Part shown: piece by piece, positions 31,611 through 42,333 of the stretch
Position numbering within the stretch: position 1 is the stretch's first letter
Layout of the letters: the number at the start of each line of letters is the position of its first letter
From: Brachypodium distachyon
Lineage: Eukaryota; Streptophyta; Magnoliopsida; Poales; Poaceae
Reading direction: 5' to 3'
DNA: 64,000 bases
NCBI RefSeq assembly: GCF_000005505.3
Contig: NC_016135.3
Span: 6,589,501-6,653,500 of the forward strand
Notes under the pieces: generated by a model
The model's input: only the letters and a program-made list of their open reading frames with translations
Told to the model about the DNA's origin: nothing
Database searches by the model: none
Made by a program: the position numbers and the translations under genes

Positions 31611-32908
31611 TTTCATGATGAAGTATACAGAAACAAATGTCAAAAGTACTTTATTACATCGCATCATCCAGAATTTAAATAGTACTTACAACCTCGCATG
31701 ACCTCTTGGGCCAGCATAAACAAATACTGTTTCATCATCATAAGACAATGTTTCAAAATACTGCAGCGGAAAAAAAGTAGAACATAAGGGCCACACTACT
31801 CCAAGGTGAGAGCATGTTGGAATGTAAGCACATGACCCATGACAAAACGACGAACCTCACTCATCGTCGGATCCACCTGCATTATTAATTGCAGCCACTA
31901 CGTGGTCAATACATTTGAATGTATTGGCAAGCTCACTAGAGTTATAAAGGACCTACCAAGTATATGCATAGTTCGGCTAGGGGGGGGGGGGGTTGGCTAT
32001 TTTGCATAAAAGCATCATTATTCAAACCCTATCATTTTTAGACAAATAGTTTTGAATTCTATTGGACACGGGGTAGAAACACCCATGCTCCTATTAACCT
32101 AGGCACATTGAGTAGAAACATCAATGCTCGTACCCAGTTCAAACCATTCATTTTATTAGGAAATTTGAATGAGTGAGACTTTCCTTACAGCTCCAATATC
32201 TAGTTGCTCATAATTGTCCGTAACCGGGGACACGGCTAAGTACTTAGTTTGACACTCTCGAGAGGTGGTACACTTTACCCACAAGAAATCGACGTGTTAA
32301 TCCCTTACTGTCCTCAGAATAGAGTAGCAACGGCATCGATTACAGGAATTTTCAGAACATATTCCCCCAAACCACATGAGGGACGCGCCCCCACCGGTCG
32401 GGCGCGGTCGGACTGGGCCGGTTCGGCCCATTTTGGCCGGGCCGGTCCGGTTTACCCCCTTTTTTTTTCTTTTTGGCCTTTTCTTTTTCTGTTTTTCTCA
32501 TTTCTTTGATCTTTTTTGTGTTTGAACTCCAAATTGGTCCAAACAAATTCCAAAAAATTTGTAAAATCATGTTCTACCAAGATACAACTTTTGGAAGTAG
32601 TTTCTCTTCAAAATAAAATATGTAAAAATACATTTGCCCTATAAATGCCTTTAGGGCCATATATCTATTTAAAATAAAATACTTTTTCAACTCCAAATAA
32701 TTATCCAAAAATTATGGGGTAGCTCATATTTGAAATAAACCCCTTTTATACTTGAATCTTAATGGTTTGAAGATCCAAACCTCAAATGGGTGTAAACCAA
32801 ATCTTTTAAAGACTTTTGAGATTCAAATTTGAATTCAAACATGCAATTGTGGCATGATGCTCATGGATGCAATGCACATGTAAAGGTTTGAAATTTTGGG
32901 ATGTTACA
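31611..32908 (-). mobile_element. Probable gypsy LTR inserted in the tandem array
   Basis: The right end reads GGGATGTTACA, which on the minus strand is TGTAACATCCCAAAATTTCA, the typical start of several Triticeae gypsy LTRs. The body is AT-rich, unlike the GC-rich DNA on both sides, and contains a G12 tract at 31980-31991. The left end is set by the change in composition near 31611; I could not find a matching target duplication, so the left boundary is uncertain. Confidence 0.55.
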
Positions 32909-32939
32909 GCCGGTGCCGGCGTTCGCCGTTCGTTCTGGC

Positions 32940-33310
32940 CCATCACCACGTCTGTGCCACGGCCCTCGAGCAGTTTTGCCCCCAGGCGGCGAGGGTTGCT
33001 GCGGGAACATCAGGGCGTCCTGGCCGCCCGCCTTCGGCGGCGGTGGCAAGGAAGCTACGATGTCCCTGCTGCGGCCCTAAGACGGATTTTCCCCAAGCAG
33101 CGAGGGCTGCTGTGGGGACGCCGTGACGTCCTCGTCGCCCGCGGTCAGCAGCGGTGCTGAGGAAGTCACGGCGTCCCTGCCGCATCCCTCGGAACAGGCT
33201 CTTCCGAGGGCGAGGGCTGCCGTGGCGACGCGGCGGTGGCATCGTAGTCGGCGCTTGACGCCGGCGGCGATCCTGCCGCGGCATTCCCGCCGCATCCCTC
33301 TATCATGCGT
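32940..33310. repeat. Degenerate GC-rich tandem repeats, second block
   Basis: About three units of 105-115 bp. Each has a C-rich or AAGC start, GGCGAGGG(C/T)TGC(T/C)G, a G(A/T)CG(C)CG...GTC core, CGGCGG(T/C)GG or CAGCAGCGG, then GTCCCTGC(C/T)GC followed by CCC(T) and a variable tail. The motif CCGCATCCCTC ends two of the units. The pattern suggests satellite-like amplification inside the 3' region of the Tat element. Confidence 0.65.
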
Positions 33311-33727
33311 TTACAAGGGCGGCAAACCAGGAGTGCACCTCCGGCGAATGCTTCGGGCGCAAGACTGAACGAAAAGCTAAGTACTGACACCTAAATGGCA
33401 AACCCACTAAGAACTGAACGTAATTGAACGTTGCCTCGGAACCTGCGCGTGGCTGGAGTGTTAGAAGGACACTTGCAGGGGGAGTGCGCTCCCCGTGCGG
33501 CTTCCCAGGTCTGTCCCGGGGGGGGGGGGGGCACGGCTTGGAGTAGTTACCCCGCAAGTGGAGTGGCTCTCCGCAACCGCTTGACCCCAGGTCGGCACTG
33601 CGGGTCCGTCCCGGGTCCCTGGTCTGGTCAAGGGTGAGGCGCGCGAGTCCCCGGCAACACAAGGCAAAACACGCAAAGGCTAAGGGAGCCGCCCCGCGAG
33701 GCAGCCCTGAGAACAAGGAACAAGAAA

Positions 33728-36087
33728 TTAACTAAGTGTTGAACAATTACATAATCTAATGGAAAAATAATTGTTCAAACGGCGCAAAATGCCAAGCGCC
33801 GTCCCGGTGGTGACGGTGGCCACCGCTGCCGCCGTGGCCGGCGCGGCAGGGCTTGGTGCAGGAGCCGATGCCGGCTCCTGCGCCGCCCCCGCGATCTCGA
33901 CGTCAGGGTCAAGATCAACCACGGTAGCGCCCGCTCCCGGTGCGGGCGTGCTTATGCCTACAACAACAAGGAGTGTGAGGATCGACAAGTAAAAGAGTTA
34001 TCCGAAGCGGACAAGGGTAGCCAGGGCCGTTACCTTGCAAGGCAGATGGACTTACGAGGGGGGATTCCCCCGCCTCACCCGTGCTGGCGGGAGCCTCCGA
34101 GAGGCTTGCCGCGGGTGAGCTGCCGCTTGCCGAAAAAGAAGGTACTTTGTATGGTTAACTGGCAACTGAAAAATGCAGCAAAGGAGGAGCGGAGAAGCCG
34201 TACCATTCGCCGGCCCCGCCCCCGTTGGGGCTAGGTCGTTGGCAGGAGCGATGACAGCGCCACTAGCCCCTGTGTCAGTCGGGTCAGCGGCACCGCCGGC
34301 GTCCTCGTGCGCCCTCTTGCTTGGCGTGGCAGGCGGGGAGTCGCTCCTCCCCCTCTTGCTGGCGCACGCCGGCGAGACAGTCTTCGGGGGGTTGCGCCGG
34401 AGTGCGAAGCCCCGAAAGACCCCCCGAGCGGGCGGCACCGTGGGTGCCCGCGAGGTCGCCGCGATGTCAGGGGCCGACCCTGGGAGGGCTGCCGCTGCGG
34501 CCCTGGCAGCTGTTGCTGCTGAAGCCGTTGCCGGGTCGCGGATGGTCCCCGCCGAGGCATCGGCAGATGCCCCTGGGGTAGCTGCCACCGCGGTGCTGGC
34601 GGTCGCTGCCAGCGCGGATGCCGCCGCCGTGGCCCCGGTGACCCCCGCGAACGTGTGCGCTGCCGAGGTACCAGCGGGTGCCCTTGAGATGGCCGCCGCC
34701 GCGGTGCTGGCGGCCCCCGCTGGGGCGGATGTCACCGCCGAGGCTCCGGCGACCCCTGCGGACGTGGTCGCCGTCGAAGTACCGACGGGCGCCCTTGAGG
34801 CGGCTGTCGCCGCGGGGCTGGCGGCCGCTGCCGGGGCGGATGTCGCTGCTGGGGAAGATGCCACCGCAGCTACCGGGGAGATAGCCGCAGCTGCTGCATA
34901 CGTCCTTGATCTCCGAACGACCAGGGGCGCATCGTCGCTATCCTCATCGTCGTCATGCACGGGGATGACTCCCGGGGACGCTGCAGCCTGGCCCGCCTCG
35001 TCATCCAGGGACTGGAAGGAGGGCCAGTTGATCTCCGACTCGCCCCCGCTCTCCTCGAGCACCTGCTTCCCGCGTGGTGCTAGCAGGGGAGCGCGGGGGT
35101 CCGGGTGGGGGTATCGTCCATCAACCGCCACTCATTGCAGGGCGGGAAGGCGGCGACGATGTCGTTGAGCGCCGCAACTCTGGCATGGAGGGAAAAGACC
35201 CCCGGCGGGAACCTCGTTGATTGGAGGGTTTTGCCGGAGATTCCCCTCACCCACACCTTGAGGGTTTCCAAATCCACGCCGTCCTGGTGGAGGCGTGTCC
35301 TGTCCCCGGGACCCATGTACATCCACGCTGGCCGGGAGCGCAGTTGGAGCGGCGCAATGCGCCGGTTGATGAAGGTACGCGCCACGTCCACGTCGGTGAG
35401 CCCCGCTAGTCGCACCGCCTTGATGTTCTCCACAATGGGGAGGAGATCGGCGTCGCAGTGGTACCTGTCCTGCCAGCCGCTGTGGGGTTGCGGCAGCTCC
35501 GTGGGCGAAAGGATGAACTCTTGGGGGTCTTCCACTCGGACCCAGCACCAGTCGCCCCGCCACTCCTTCTCAATCTTCTTCCCCGACCGGATGATGAACT
35601 CGGACTTCATCTGGTCGCGGGCACGGAACACCACCCCCGACGACATCGCTTTCGCGCTGTCAATCCGGGGGTAGAAATAGTGACGGAAGAGCGCCACCGA
35701 TGGCATCACCCCCACGAATGCTTCGCAGAGGAACTGGAAGGTGGCGAGGAGGAAGAGCGACGTGGGATGGAGCTGCGCCACCCGCAGCTGGTACGACTCC
35801 ATCAGCGCGTGGAGGAATAGCGAGAACGGCGGCACCAGCCCGATGAGGAAGAAGCGCCCGAACACCCGGAAGTCCTTGTCCCGGTGCTCGGCGCCCGCGG
35901 GGAAGATCAGGATCTTGGCCAGCGCCTCGCCGTTGTAGCCAAGCCGGTAGAAGGCGAGTGTGGCCCGCATCTCCCGCTTCCTCTGGTCTTTGTCGGCGGC
36001 TGCCTTGGTTGCCGCCTCGCTCCTGCTGGCCGCCGCTCTCTTCGGGGCCTACACCTCTTTTCCTGTCTTGGTGGTGGGGGGCGCCAT
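33728..36087 (-). pseudogene. Antisense ORF of the Tat element, 'putative gypsy type transposon' domain
   Basis: Runs opposite to gag-pol. The likely start is ATG 36085-36087 (MAPPTTKTGKEV), with a TAG at 36049-36051 interrupting it after 12 codons; the frame then continues APKRAAASRSEAATKAAADK to MRATLAFYRLG and on to 35080. Conserved text includes FFLIGLVPPFSLFLHALMES and LHPTSLFLLATFQFLCEAFV, typical of the Transposase_28 (PF04195) domain found in plant gypsy antisense ORFs. A one-base shift near 35115 moves to the 34052-35131 frame, which has an acidic segment (HDDDEDSDDAPLVV) and then about 220 residues of Ala/Pro/Thr-rich repeats. The separate frame 33728-33988 may be a last exon. Function of such antisense ORFs is unknown. 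Two lesions suggest it is dead in this copy. Confidence 0.75.
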
Positions 36088-36197
36088 GGGGAACGGGGGT
36101 GGAAGCTAGCAAGAACACTTGGGCGCGAGATGCGAAGGAGGTTGGAGGCGAAGGCTCTGGGAAGCAGAGTGTTTTCCCCTTATGGCAACAATAAAAA

Positions 36198-36205
36198 CTT
36201 TATAG
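36198..36205 (-). promoter_or_regulatory. Antisense TATA box upstream of the Tat antisense ORF
   Basis: The minus strand reads CTATAAAG in the context GGGCGCTATAAAGTTTT, 111 bp upstream of the proposed antisense start codon, with no ATG on the minus strand between it and 36087. Spacing fits a separate minus-strand promoter inside the element, between the ORF and the LTR. Confidence 0.5.
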
Positions 36206-36319
36206 CGCCCGGCTGTTTGGTAACGGCCGGTTCCGTACCCTACGGGTGCGCGGGGATAACTCCTAATTAAAAGGAGTAATGCAGGGAGTGGCCTTAACTT
36301 CCTTGTTTAAGGGGGGAGG

Positions 36320-37340
36320 TTATGGCGGAAATCACGCGCCCACTACTCCGTTAGAACCGGCAAGGTGCTAGGGGCAGCGAAGAGACGCGTCGGTTGGGGC
36401 GTAGCCCGGCAACCGGCCAGGGGAAGAACTCGTCCGAGAACAGGTGTTGCCGGCCCACACCCGGGGTACCACCGTTGCGCGATGCGTGGGTCGCATCACA
36501 GAGTTCCCGAGAAGGCATCATCCTGGGAAGCAGTTAACGTGCTGCCAGGCAAGCCACTAGCCCGGGAGGGCTAGCGGGGCTTCGGGGAATATTCCCGCCT
36601 GTCCGCCTCCCGGGAAGTCACTTGCCGGGAGGGGGGTTCCCGGGCGCAGGCTCCCGCCGTGAGGGCAGGGCCAAGCAGGCAGAGCAGCGGCGCCACGTGG
36701 GCGCGCGCCAGGCATCCGGTGCGCAGCTCCGCCAGGGCGAGGAGTGAAGCGCACGGCGCATTTAATGAGCCGACAGGAGGGAAGTTACCCGTCTAGTCAG
36801 GTAAACAGTGGTTGTCCAGGGCTAGTTCTTAGGCCTTAGGCCCCTAGCTGAGAAGTTGGCACTCATGCATGCCACCAGCGCGCCGAGGGGGAGTTGCCCA
36901 GCCTCCCTGCTCGCCACTTGTAATCCATGCACCGTGGCACCTGTGGTATCCCCTTGGCTATAAAAGGAGGACCCCCGCCGACGGTCGAAGGGTTCCTTGA
37001 ATCCTAGTTGGTTCCAATAGGCTATTCTTTGGGTTCAGCTCGATCAGCTCACAGTTAGCTTCTAGCTTTAGTAGAGCAGGGTAAGGAACACTTGGCCAGA
37101 AAGGAGAGAGTGCCCGGGAACCCACCCGGCAACATGTAAACACTTGGTTTCGTGGTAATACAAGCTCAGACAAGCAGGACGTAAGGTTTTACACCTTCGG
37201 GTTGCCCGAACGTAAAAACGTGCATGCATGTGTCCTTAGCTTGCATGCATTCTGGGTGTATCACTTTGCAGTTTGCATACGCCATCGGCCACGCCGGCGA
37301 TCGCCGGAGCGATCCCCGACGCCCCTGCCGAACCTAAAAC
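36320..37340 (+). mobile_element. Probable 3' LTR of the Tat element
   Basis: A polypurine tract (AAGGGGGGAGG at about 36309-36319) precedes it. A strong TATA box GGCTATAAAAGGAGG at 36956-36970 is followed by text typical of R/U5 (GGGTTCAGCTCGATCAGC...). The start should be TG but reads GGTTATGG, perhaps a mutated TGTTATGG. The 3' end is not clear; the region ends where a minus-strand copia primer site begins at 37344. Confidence 0.55.
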
Positions 37341-37343
37341 GAG

Positions 37344-38719
37344 GCTCTGATACCAATTGAAAGATCGGTATGGTCAACTAAAGGGGGGGTGAATAGGCGA
37401 CTAACAAATTTTACCTTTTCTTTTCACTTTTAAGGATACAAGCATCAATACATGGGTTCAATAAAACGTCTAAATGATGAACACCCCTAGTATGATGCAA
37501 TAGCCAAAGCAACAAGATAAATAATTAAGATTTGCAAGTAAGTAAAGGGGTAAGAATGATACCACACGCGGAGATGAAGATTTGACTCCGGAGTTCCACC
37601 TTTTGGGGAGGTGTACGTCTCCGTTTGGAGGAGTGCTCTACCACAAAGGTAGAGATGCCACAAAGGCTCACTCTATTGTCCAACTCACCACACCACAAAG
37701 GTGGGATCAGCTCTCCCAACACCACAAAAGTGAGGTGAGTTCCACTAAGTGGCTTCCTTGAGGGCGAATGCCAACCCTTACAAACTTGACCGGTGCTCTC
37801 TCCACAACTTAATTGGAGGCTCCCAATCCGAGGAGAAGGGCACGTCTCCACAACTTAACTGGAGACTCCTTCCGGAATCCACGAGCACCACCTCACAATA
37901 TTAGTGGTCTTGAGGAGACACCTTCCGGCTAGGGATCCCAAAATCCCAAGAGTAACAAAATCCACAAAGGAAACAAGGGGAATCAACTTTTTGCTTTGGT
38001 GAAACCCTAGATTTTGATCTTTCTCCTCCAATCCTCAAAAGATGAATCAAAAGGGGGAACTAGGGAGGGAGATCAAGGGAAATGAAGCTCTTGTGTTCTT
38101 GGGGAGAGAGAGGGGCTTTTCTTGGCTGTGCTTGGTGAAGAAACCCGTTGGGGACGAATCCCCTTTTATAGCCCTTCAAAATCCAACCGTTACGACCAAT
38201 TTCAGTTAGACCAGTACCTGGGCGGAGGCAGACCAGAAGTTCTAGGGGGTAGAACTTCTGCCCTGCTACCGGCCTCCTACCGCTATACGCAGCTGGATTC
38301 CAGTAGCATTTCAGTACCTGACCAGTACCTGGGCAGAAGTTCTGCCCACCGGAACCTCCTCTTAATTAGGCGGTAGTACCGGCTAAAACTGAAATTGTCT
38401 GACAGACTTCGCAGGATTAAAGCAACTCTCAACTCAAAACTGGGTTTAGGCTTTATGTGGGTGCAATCTAGTAGATTTGTGTACGTGAAGTTGATTCACC
38501 CAAAGCTTTCCCAAAGGGACTCACTCTTTATAGTACGGATTTTTCTACAACTCAATAAAATAAAAAGACGCAAATCCTTATACGCTTCTTTCCTTTTTGA
38601 GAGCGATGAATCATGTCACAACACTAGTTATCAAATCTGAAAACACTTGGCGCACGATTAGTCCACAAGTTATATTGTCATTAACACCAAAACTCATTAG
38701 GGATCGAAATGCCCTTTCA
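37344..38719 (-). mobile_element. Copia LTR with adjoining primer-binding site (minus strand)
   Basis: The LTR occupies 37358-38719 (1362 bp): on the plus strand TGAAAGATCGG to GCCCTTTCA. Just left of it, GCTCTGATACCA at 37344-37355 is the complement of TGGTATCAGAGC, the initiator-Met tRNA primer site, so this is a 5' LTR of a minus-strand element. The rest of that element is gone. A TATA-type CTTTTATAGCCC lies near 38163 (minus strand GGGCTATAAAAG). The U3 half matches the truncated LTR at 19780-20333. Confidence 0.85.
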
Positions 38720-39316
38720 TCTAGGGTTTCACCAAGTCACAAAGTTGATTCGCCTTGTTTCTCTTGTGGATTTCCTTTCTCTTGGGCATTTGGGTGCCCT
38801 AGACGGAAGCCGTTGCCTTGAGCTCTCCTTTGGTGTGAGGAGCTCGGGGATTGGATTGGGAGATTCCAATTGAGTTGTGGAGCTAGCCCCGGTCAAGTTT
38901 GTAATGATTTGGACTTCACCCCCAAGGAAGCCACTAGTGGAACTCACCGCACCTTTGTGGTGTTGTAAGAGCTCATCCCACCTTTGTGGTGTGGTGAGTT
39001 GGAAAATAGAGTGAGCCTTTGTGGCGTCTCTACCTTTGTGGTAGAGCACTCCTCCAAACAGAGACGTACACCGATCCCAATAGGTGGAACTCCGGTGAAA
39101 TCTTCGTCTCCGCGTGTGGTATCATTTTCACTCTTTACATTCTTGCTATCTATTGTTGCTTCGGCTATTGCACTTCATACTAGGGTTGCATTCACTTTAA
39201 AGAATCTAGTGAGCCTTAAGTTTAAATGCTTTGTTTCTTTCAAGAAAAGAAAAGAAAAATTTAAAATCTTTTAGTCGTCTATTCACCCCCCTCTAGCTAA
39301 CCATATCAATCTTTCA
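38720..39316 (+). mobile_element. Partial LTR of the same family in opposite orientation
   Basis: The complement of this block aligns with 37358 to about 38010 (about 80-85 percent by eye): both begin TGAAAGAT, carry GGGGGGTGAATAG, and contain TACCACAAAGGTAGAGA and CTCACCACACCACAAAGGTG. It starts inside the LTR at CTAGGGTTTCACC and ends CTTTCA at 39316. Together with 37358-38719 it forms a large inverted repeat. CTAGGG occurs at both its edges (38721 and 39317). Confidence 0.8.
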
Positions 39317-40455
39317 CTAGGGTGAAAACGCAGGATATCAATGAGGTGCGTTGTGATTTAAGGAATGGTTCTACTACTCGAACCCCAAGCCATATCCCTG
39401 CCTGAGTGCATGGGGATCGAATCCACAATAGATCAGGACCAATAGGACCGAGTCCTCAAAAGAGCCAGAGAAGATGGTTGTTAAAGTCGTCCTCGAGAGC
39501 CTGACCTTGGTGCTTCAATCAGGAGTTACCTGGGTTAGGGTTATTTCTACCTTCATCGGTGCTGCATCCAACCTCGAATTTTAGGAAGAACCCGATATCA
39601 ATACTGAAGATGTGAAGACAGAGTTCTCCCACGAGCTCACAAGGAGGTGATGCAAACCCGGGTTTGGAGACTGATGGGCCCCGACATGAACGTAGACACT
39701 TCTAGCTGCATGGTCAAGAAAAATGCACCGCTAACGGATCTTGCTGGCAGGCCCATTAGTGTGGTCTTGTATCACCTCTGACGATTGTGGACCCGTCAAC
39801 GATGTCGATGTTACTATGATTTCGTATTTCTAATTAAGTCTATGCATAACCTTTGTAATTTAATCATAACCTTCACATTCTTATGCTTTGCCAATAAATC
39901 ATCCTTCTATTCTATCCCGCCCTATTTTTTTTTTCCTGCCTCCGCCTGACCATTGACAACATGCATGTCAGTTATGGCTGCCGGCCATTAGAGGTGACGT
40001 TTTAAGGACCGTCAATGGTCAACTGTTCTGTAGTAGTGTTATTTTCCTAAAAAGTTATTCCTCAAAATTTCCCTGCCACTGTCGGCAGAAGTTACAAAAC
40101 TGTTTTTTTTTTCCGATTCACCTCTTTGCTGAATGCATTTTTTGCAAGTGTGAATTTCTGAGTAGTTAATGAATTGATTAGCAAGAGCTAAGCATCTAAA
40201 GAAGTCGATCCATGAGAAGAATGTCCTTGGATCAAATGTTGTCCTGTGTCAATGCAGGAACGGCACATAAATGTTGCCAACACATGTACACACACTGAAC
40301 TATGCACAACAACCATGGGCATCATGAGAGCAATGAGGTAACGGCCACATGTTAGTAGGTACCACCGGTCATGTCCTCTCATTCTCCATCCAATGCATCC
40401 CTCATAGAGGAACCATTGTTCTGCTGGGAGATATCTTTAATTGCAGCTAGCGGTC
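39317..40455. other. Unassigned DNA between the inverted LTRs and the DUF1685 gene
   Basis: No open frame of interest. 39350-39800 looks like decayed coding or retroelement DNA without recognisable motifs. The last 300 bp before 40455 would be the 3' untranslated and downstream region of the DUF1685 gene. A CACTA-type terminus is proposed at 40026-40038. Confidence 0.4.
40026..40038. mobile_element. Candidate CACTA transposon terminus
   Basis: TTCTGTAGTAGTG is the complement of CACTACTACAGAA, a typical CACTA terminal inverted repeat, and is followed by TTA as a possible 3-bp target duplication. Just inside it, GACCGTCAATGGTCAAC resembles CACTA subterminal repeats. I did not find a matching left terminus; CACTA also occurs at 39315 but its next bases differ. 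Confidence 0.35.
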
Positions 40456-41215
40456 TCAGCTTGAATGCTTCACGGAACAAGCCACGACTTGAGCCCACTG
40501 CCTAAGTCTTGTCTTCATAAGCTTAGGGTTTTCACCTATGCATGGCATCACAACAACCGAACAAAATCCCCTCAAAATAAAAAAGTTCCAAGTAATCAAC
40601 AAAATAAACATCAATTAGTACTTATTTACCTGGGCTGCAAATCTGCAATGAGTCCAGGAGCGATGGTTGGGCTGTAGGACTACCCGCTGGGCTCGAAGTG
40701 GCAGAGAATGTGGAAGTGGACCTCGTCGGCAAAGAAAGGGAAGGCAATGACTTGTTGGAGCTGGACGCCCACATCTTGGGGTTTGAGAATTGCCGGTTGA
40801 CAGCGAAATAGAGGTCGAGGGCGGGGAGCGTGTCACAAAGGTTCTGGCCTCCGTTCTCCTCATTAAAGCCGAAACCAAGCTCCATGGATCCCTTGAGCTC
40901 ATCAAGGTCTTCATCAGTCACGCCCTTTGCATTGGCATGCACGGTGCAAACATGGTCAGCAGCATCACTCATGTTACTCCTTTGCCGTTGTATCTGGCGC
41001 CGCCGCTTCTCCCACTTGACCTCCCGGGTGGTCTCCTTCATGGAAAGCTGCTTGGACAGCGTCCTCTTCTTGTTGTTGCTGCTGCCGATGACCGAATTTG
41101 TCCGCGTCATGCGTGGTGTCGTAGAGACGACCTCTTCTTGCTCCTTGGCGATGAAGAGCGACAATGGTGGTGGACGTGGAACGCCACGTTTCTGCTCTCT
41201 GCCATTGTTGGCCAT
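40456..41215 (-). CDS. DUF1685 family protein
   Basis: Two exons on the minus strand, 41215-40630 and 40535-40456, give 221 aa. The intron (94 bp) has donor CCCAG|GTAAAT and acceptor GCATAG|GTGAAA, and splits a Gly codon. Residues 1-98 are basic and Ser/Arg-rich (RREVKW-type stretch, KKRTLSKQLSMKE). Residues 99-142 hold the family signature VTDEDLDELKGSMELGFGF and DTLPALDLYFAVN. The small second exon encodes ENPKLMKTRLRQWAQVVACS, matching the conserved C-terminal WAQ.VAC.V motif of the family, which strongly supports the splice. Known members are plant-specific and of unknown biochemical function. No signal peptide or membrane segment. No lesion seen, so this is probably a live gene. No clear TATA box upstream. 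Confidence 0.9.
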
Positions 41216-42035
41216 TCTAGTGTGAGTCGGTGAACGTGTTGGCTATCGAATGCGCTGCCGTTAACGTTTCCTTCCCTCCCCCAAAGGACGGCGTGGTGTC
41301 GCCGTGTGGAGGAAGGAGAGGGGAAATTGGGACTGTTGGGAAGACGAGAGAGGATGGTGATTCTGTTTTCATATGAAGGAGGGATGGAAGGAGAACACTC
41401 CAAAAATAGGATTGTAACCCCGTTTCATTATTCCACATGCATGCCTTTTACTACCTCCACGCATACAAGATGCTTATGTTATCCCTAGCTAACCGTAAGG
41501 AATCTCTACCACTGAGTTTGCTACTTAAATTAGGATAGGAAAAATCGGCGTAGAACAAGGGAACCTAACCATGGAAAGCCTTTGAACTACATATACCTCA
41601 ACCCCTGTCATTCGATGCGACGTGCAAGTTCTTACTCCTTCCGTTAATAAATTTTTGTTGACCGTCAGTTTTTTAGAGACAAACCTTATAGCAAAAGATA
41701 TATATATCTAATGAAGACGGCATATCAGGTGAAAACCACCTCTACGTTGCAAATTGTGCAAACTCCATAAAAATAAGTTCAATTTTTTTCAAAAAAAACA
41801 TACGAAAAATCTGTGTGCCAACTCGTTTTTGTCCGAGCTCACGCAAGCACGCATCATTCTCATGATCTACCACATGTATCAATGATTTATCTATGGGAAA
41901 AATATCCACCCACCTCCACTGCACAACTCCACTTTCTCCAATCCCCATTCCAAGGGAGCCAGTGGCATGTCATGTGTCTTCCCCTGAGTGGCATGGTGCA
42001 TTATTGTAGATGGTATCAATGTGAAGGAGCATCCA

Positions 42036-42100
42036 TAGTGAGATACTCAAGGATTTAGTTAGCAACGTACATCGTGACTAAATCCTTCAGTATCTCACTA
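42036..42100. repeat. Near-perfect hairpin, 26-bp stem and 13-nt loop
   Basis: Left arm 42036-42061 (TAGTGAGATACTCAAGGATT...) pairs with right arm 42075-42100 (...CCTTCAGTATCTCACTA). There is one mismatch (C42048 with C42088) and one G-U pair. The loop is 42062-42074. The size resembles a short miRNA-type foldback or the core of a tiny palindromic MITE. Confidence 0.85.
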
Positions 42101-42118
42101 CTCTGATTTTCGGACTGA

Positions 42119-42130
42119 TGGTATCAGAGC
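42119..42130 (+). other. Primer-binding-site-like motif
   Basis: TGGTATCAGAGC is the classical initiator-Met tRNA primer site of plant LTR elements, followed by GAGGTTCAGGG. No LTR end is clear directly upstream, so it may be the relic of a decayed element. Confidence 0.35.
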
Positions 42131-42333
42131 GAGGTTCAGGGTGGTTACATGTTACCGTTGCCTTCAATAGAACTCTCAGTAACATTGTGAATAACTACCC
42201 TTTGAGACCAGTGACATGGATTTTCCAAAACCGTTGCCTAAAATACCATTCAATATTTTCTATTGGGCATTTGCCAAACTAACTTCGCACTGGGTCCAAT
42301 GTCACTAGGACCACTTAGCACAAAAACCCATCT

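Larger units (their letters stand above)
25373..37340 (+). mobile_element. Tat-type Ty3/gypsy retrotransposon, 5' truncated
   Basis: The order gag, protease, RT, RNase H, integrase on the plus strand, followed by a long 3' region with an antisense ORF (33728-36087) and then a TATA-bearing LTR, matches the Tat lineage of plant gypsy elements. The 5' LTR, primer site and gag N-terminus are absent. At least six stops or shifts interrupt the polyprotein, so it cannot move on its own. The right boundary is not sharp; a minus-strand copia primer site begins at 37344. Confidence 0.8.
41216..42317. other. Upstream region of the DUF1685 gene and intergenic DNA
   Basis: 41216-41420 is the likely promoter and leader region, moderately GC-rich with TC-rich runs. 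Further right the DNA is AT-rich. It contains the 26-bp-stem hairpin at 42036-42100 and a TGGTATCAGAGC motif at 42119-42130; otherwise no gene is seen. Confidence 0.5.

Noticed and set aside
31980..31991. G12 tract, and similar runs at 33519-33531 and C13 at about 60560
   Set aside because: Simple homopolymers; possible sequencing-length errors, no functional inference.
34173..35168. 331-residue plus-strand frame in the Tat 3' region
   Set aside because: It is the complement of the low-complexity Ala/Thr/Pro-rich antisense ORF; no independent motif or start context.
41634..41670. CTCCTTCCGTTAATAAATTT, resembling a Stowaway MITE end
   Set aside because: Only one degenerate end is present, with no inverted partner or TA duplication found.
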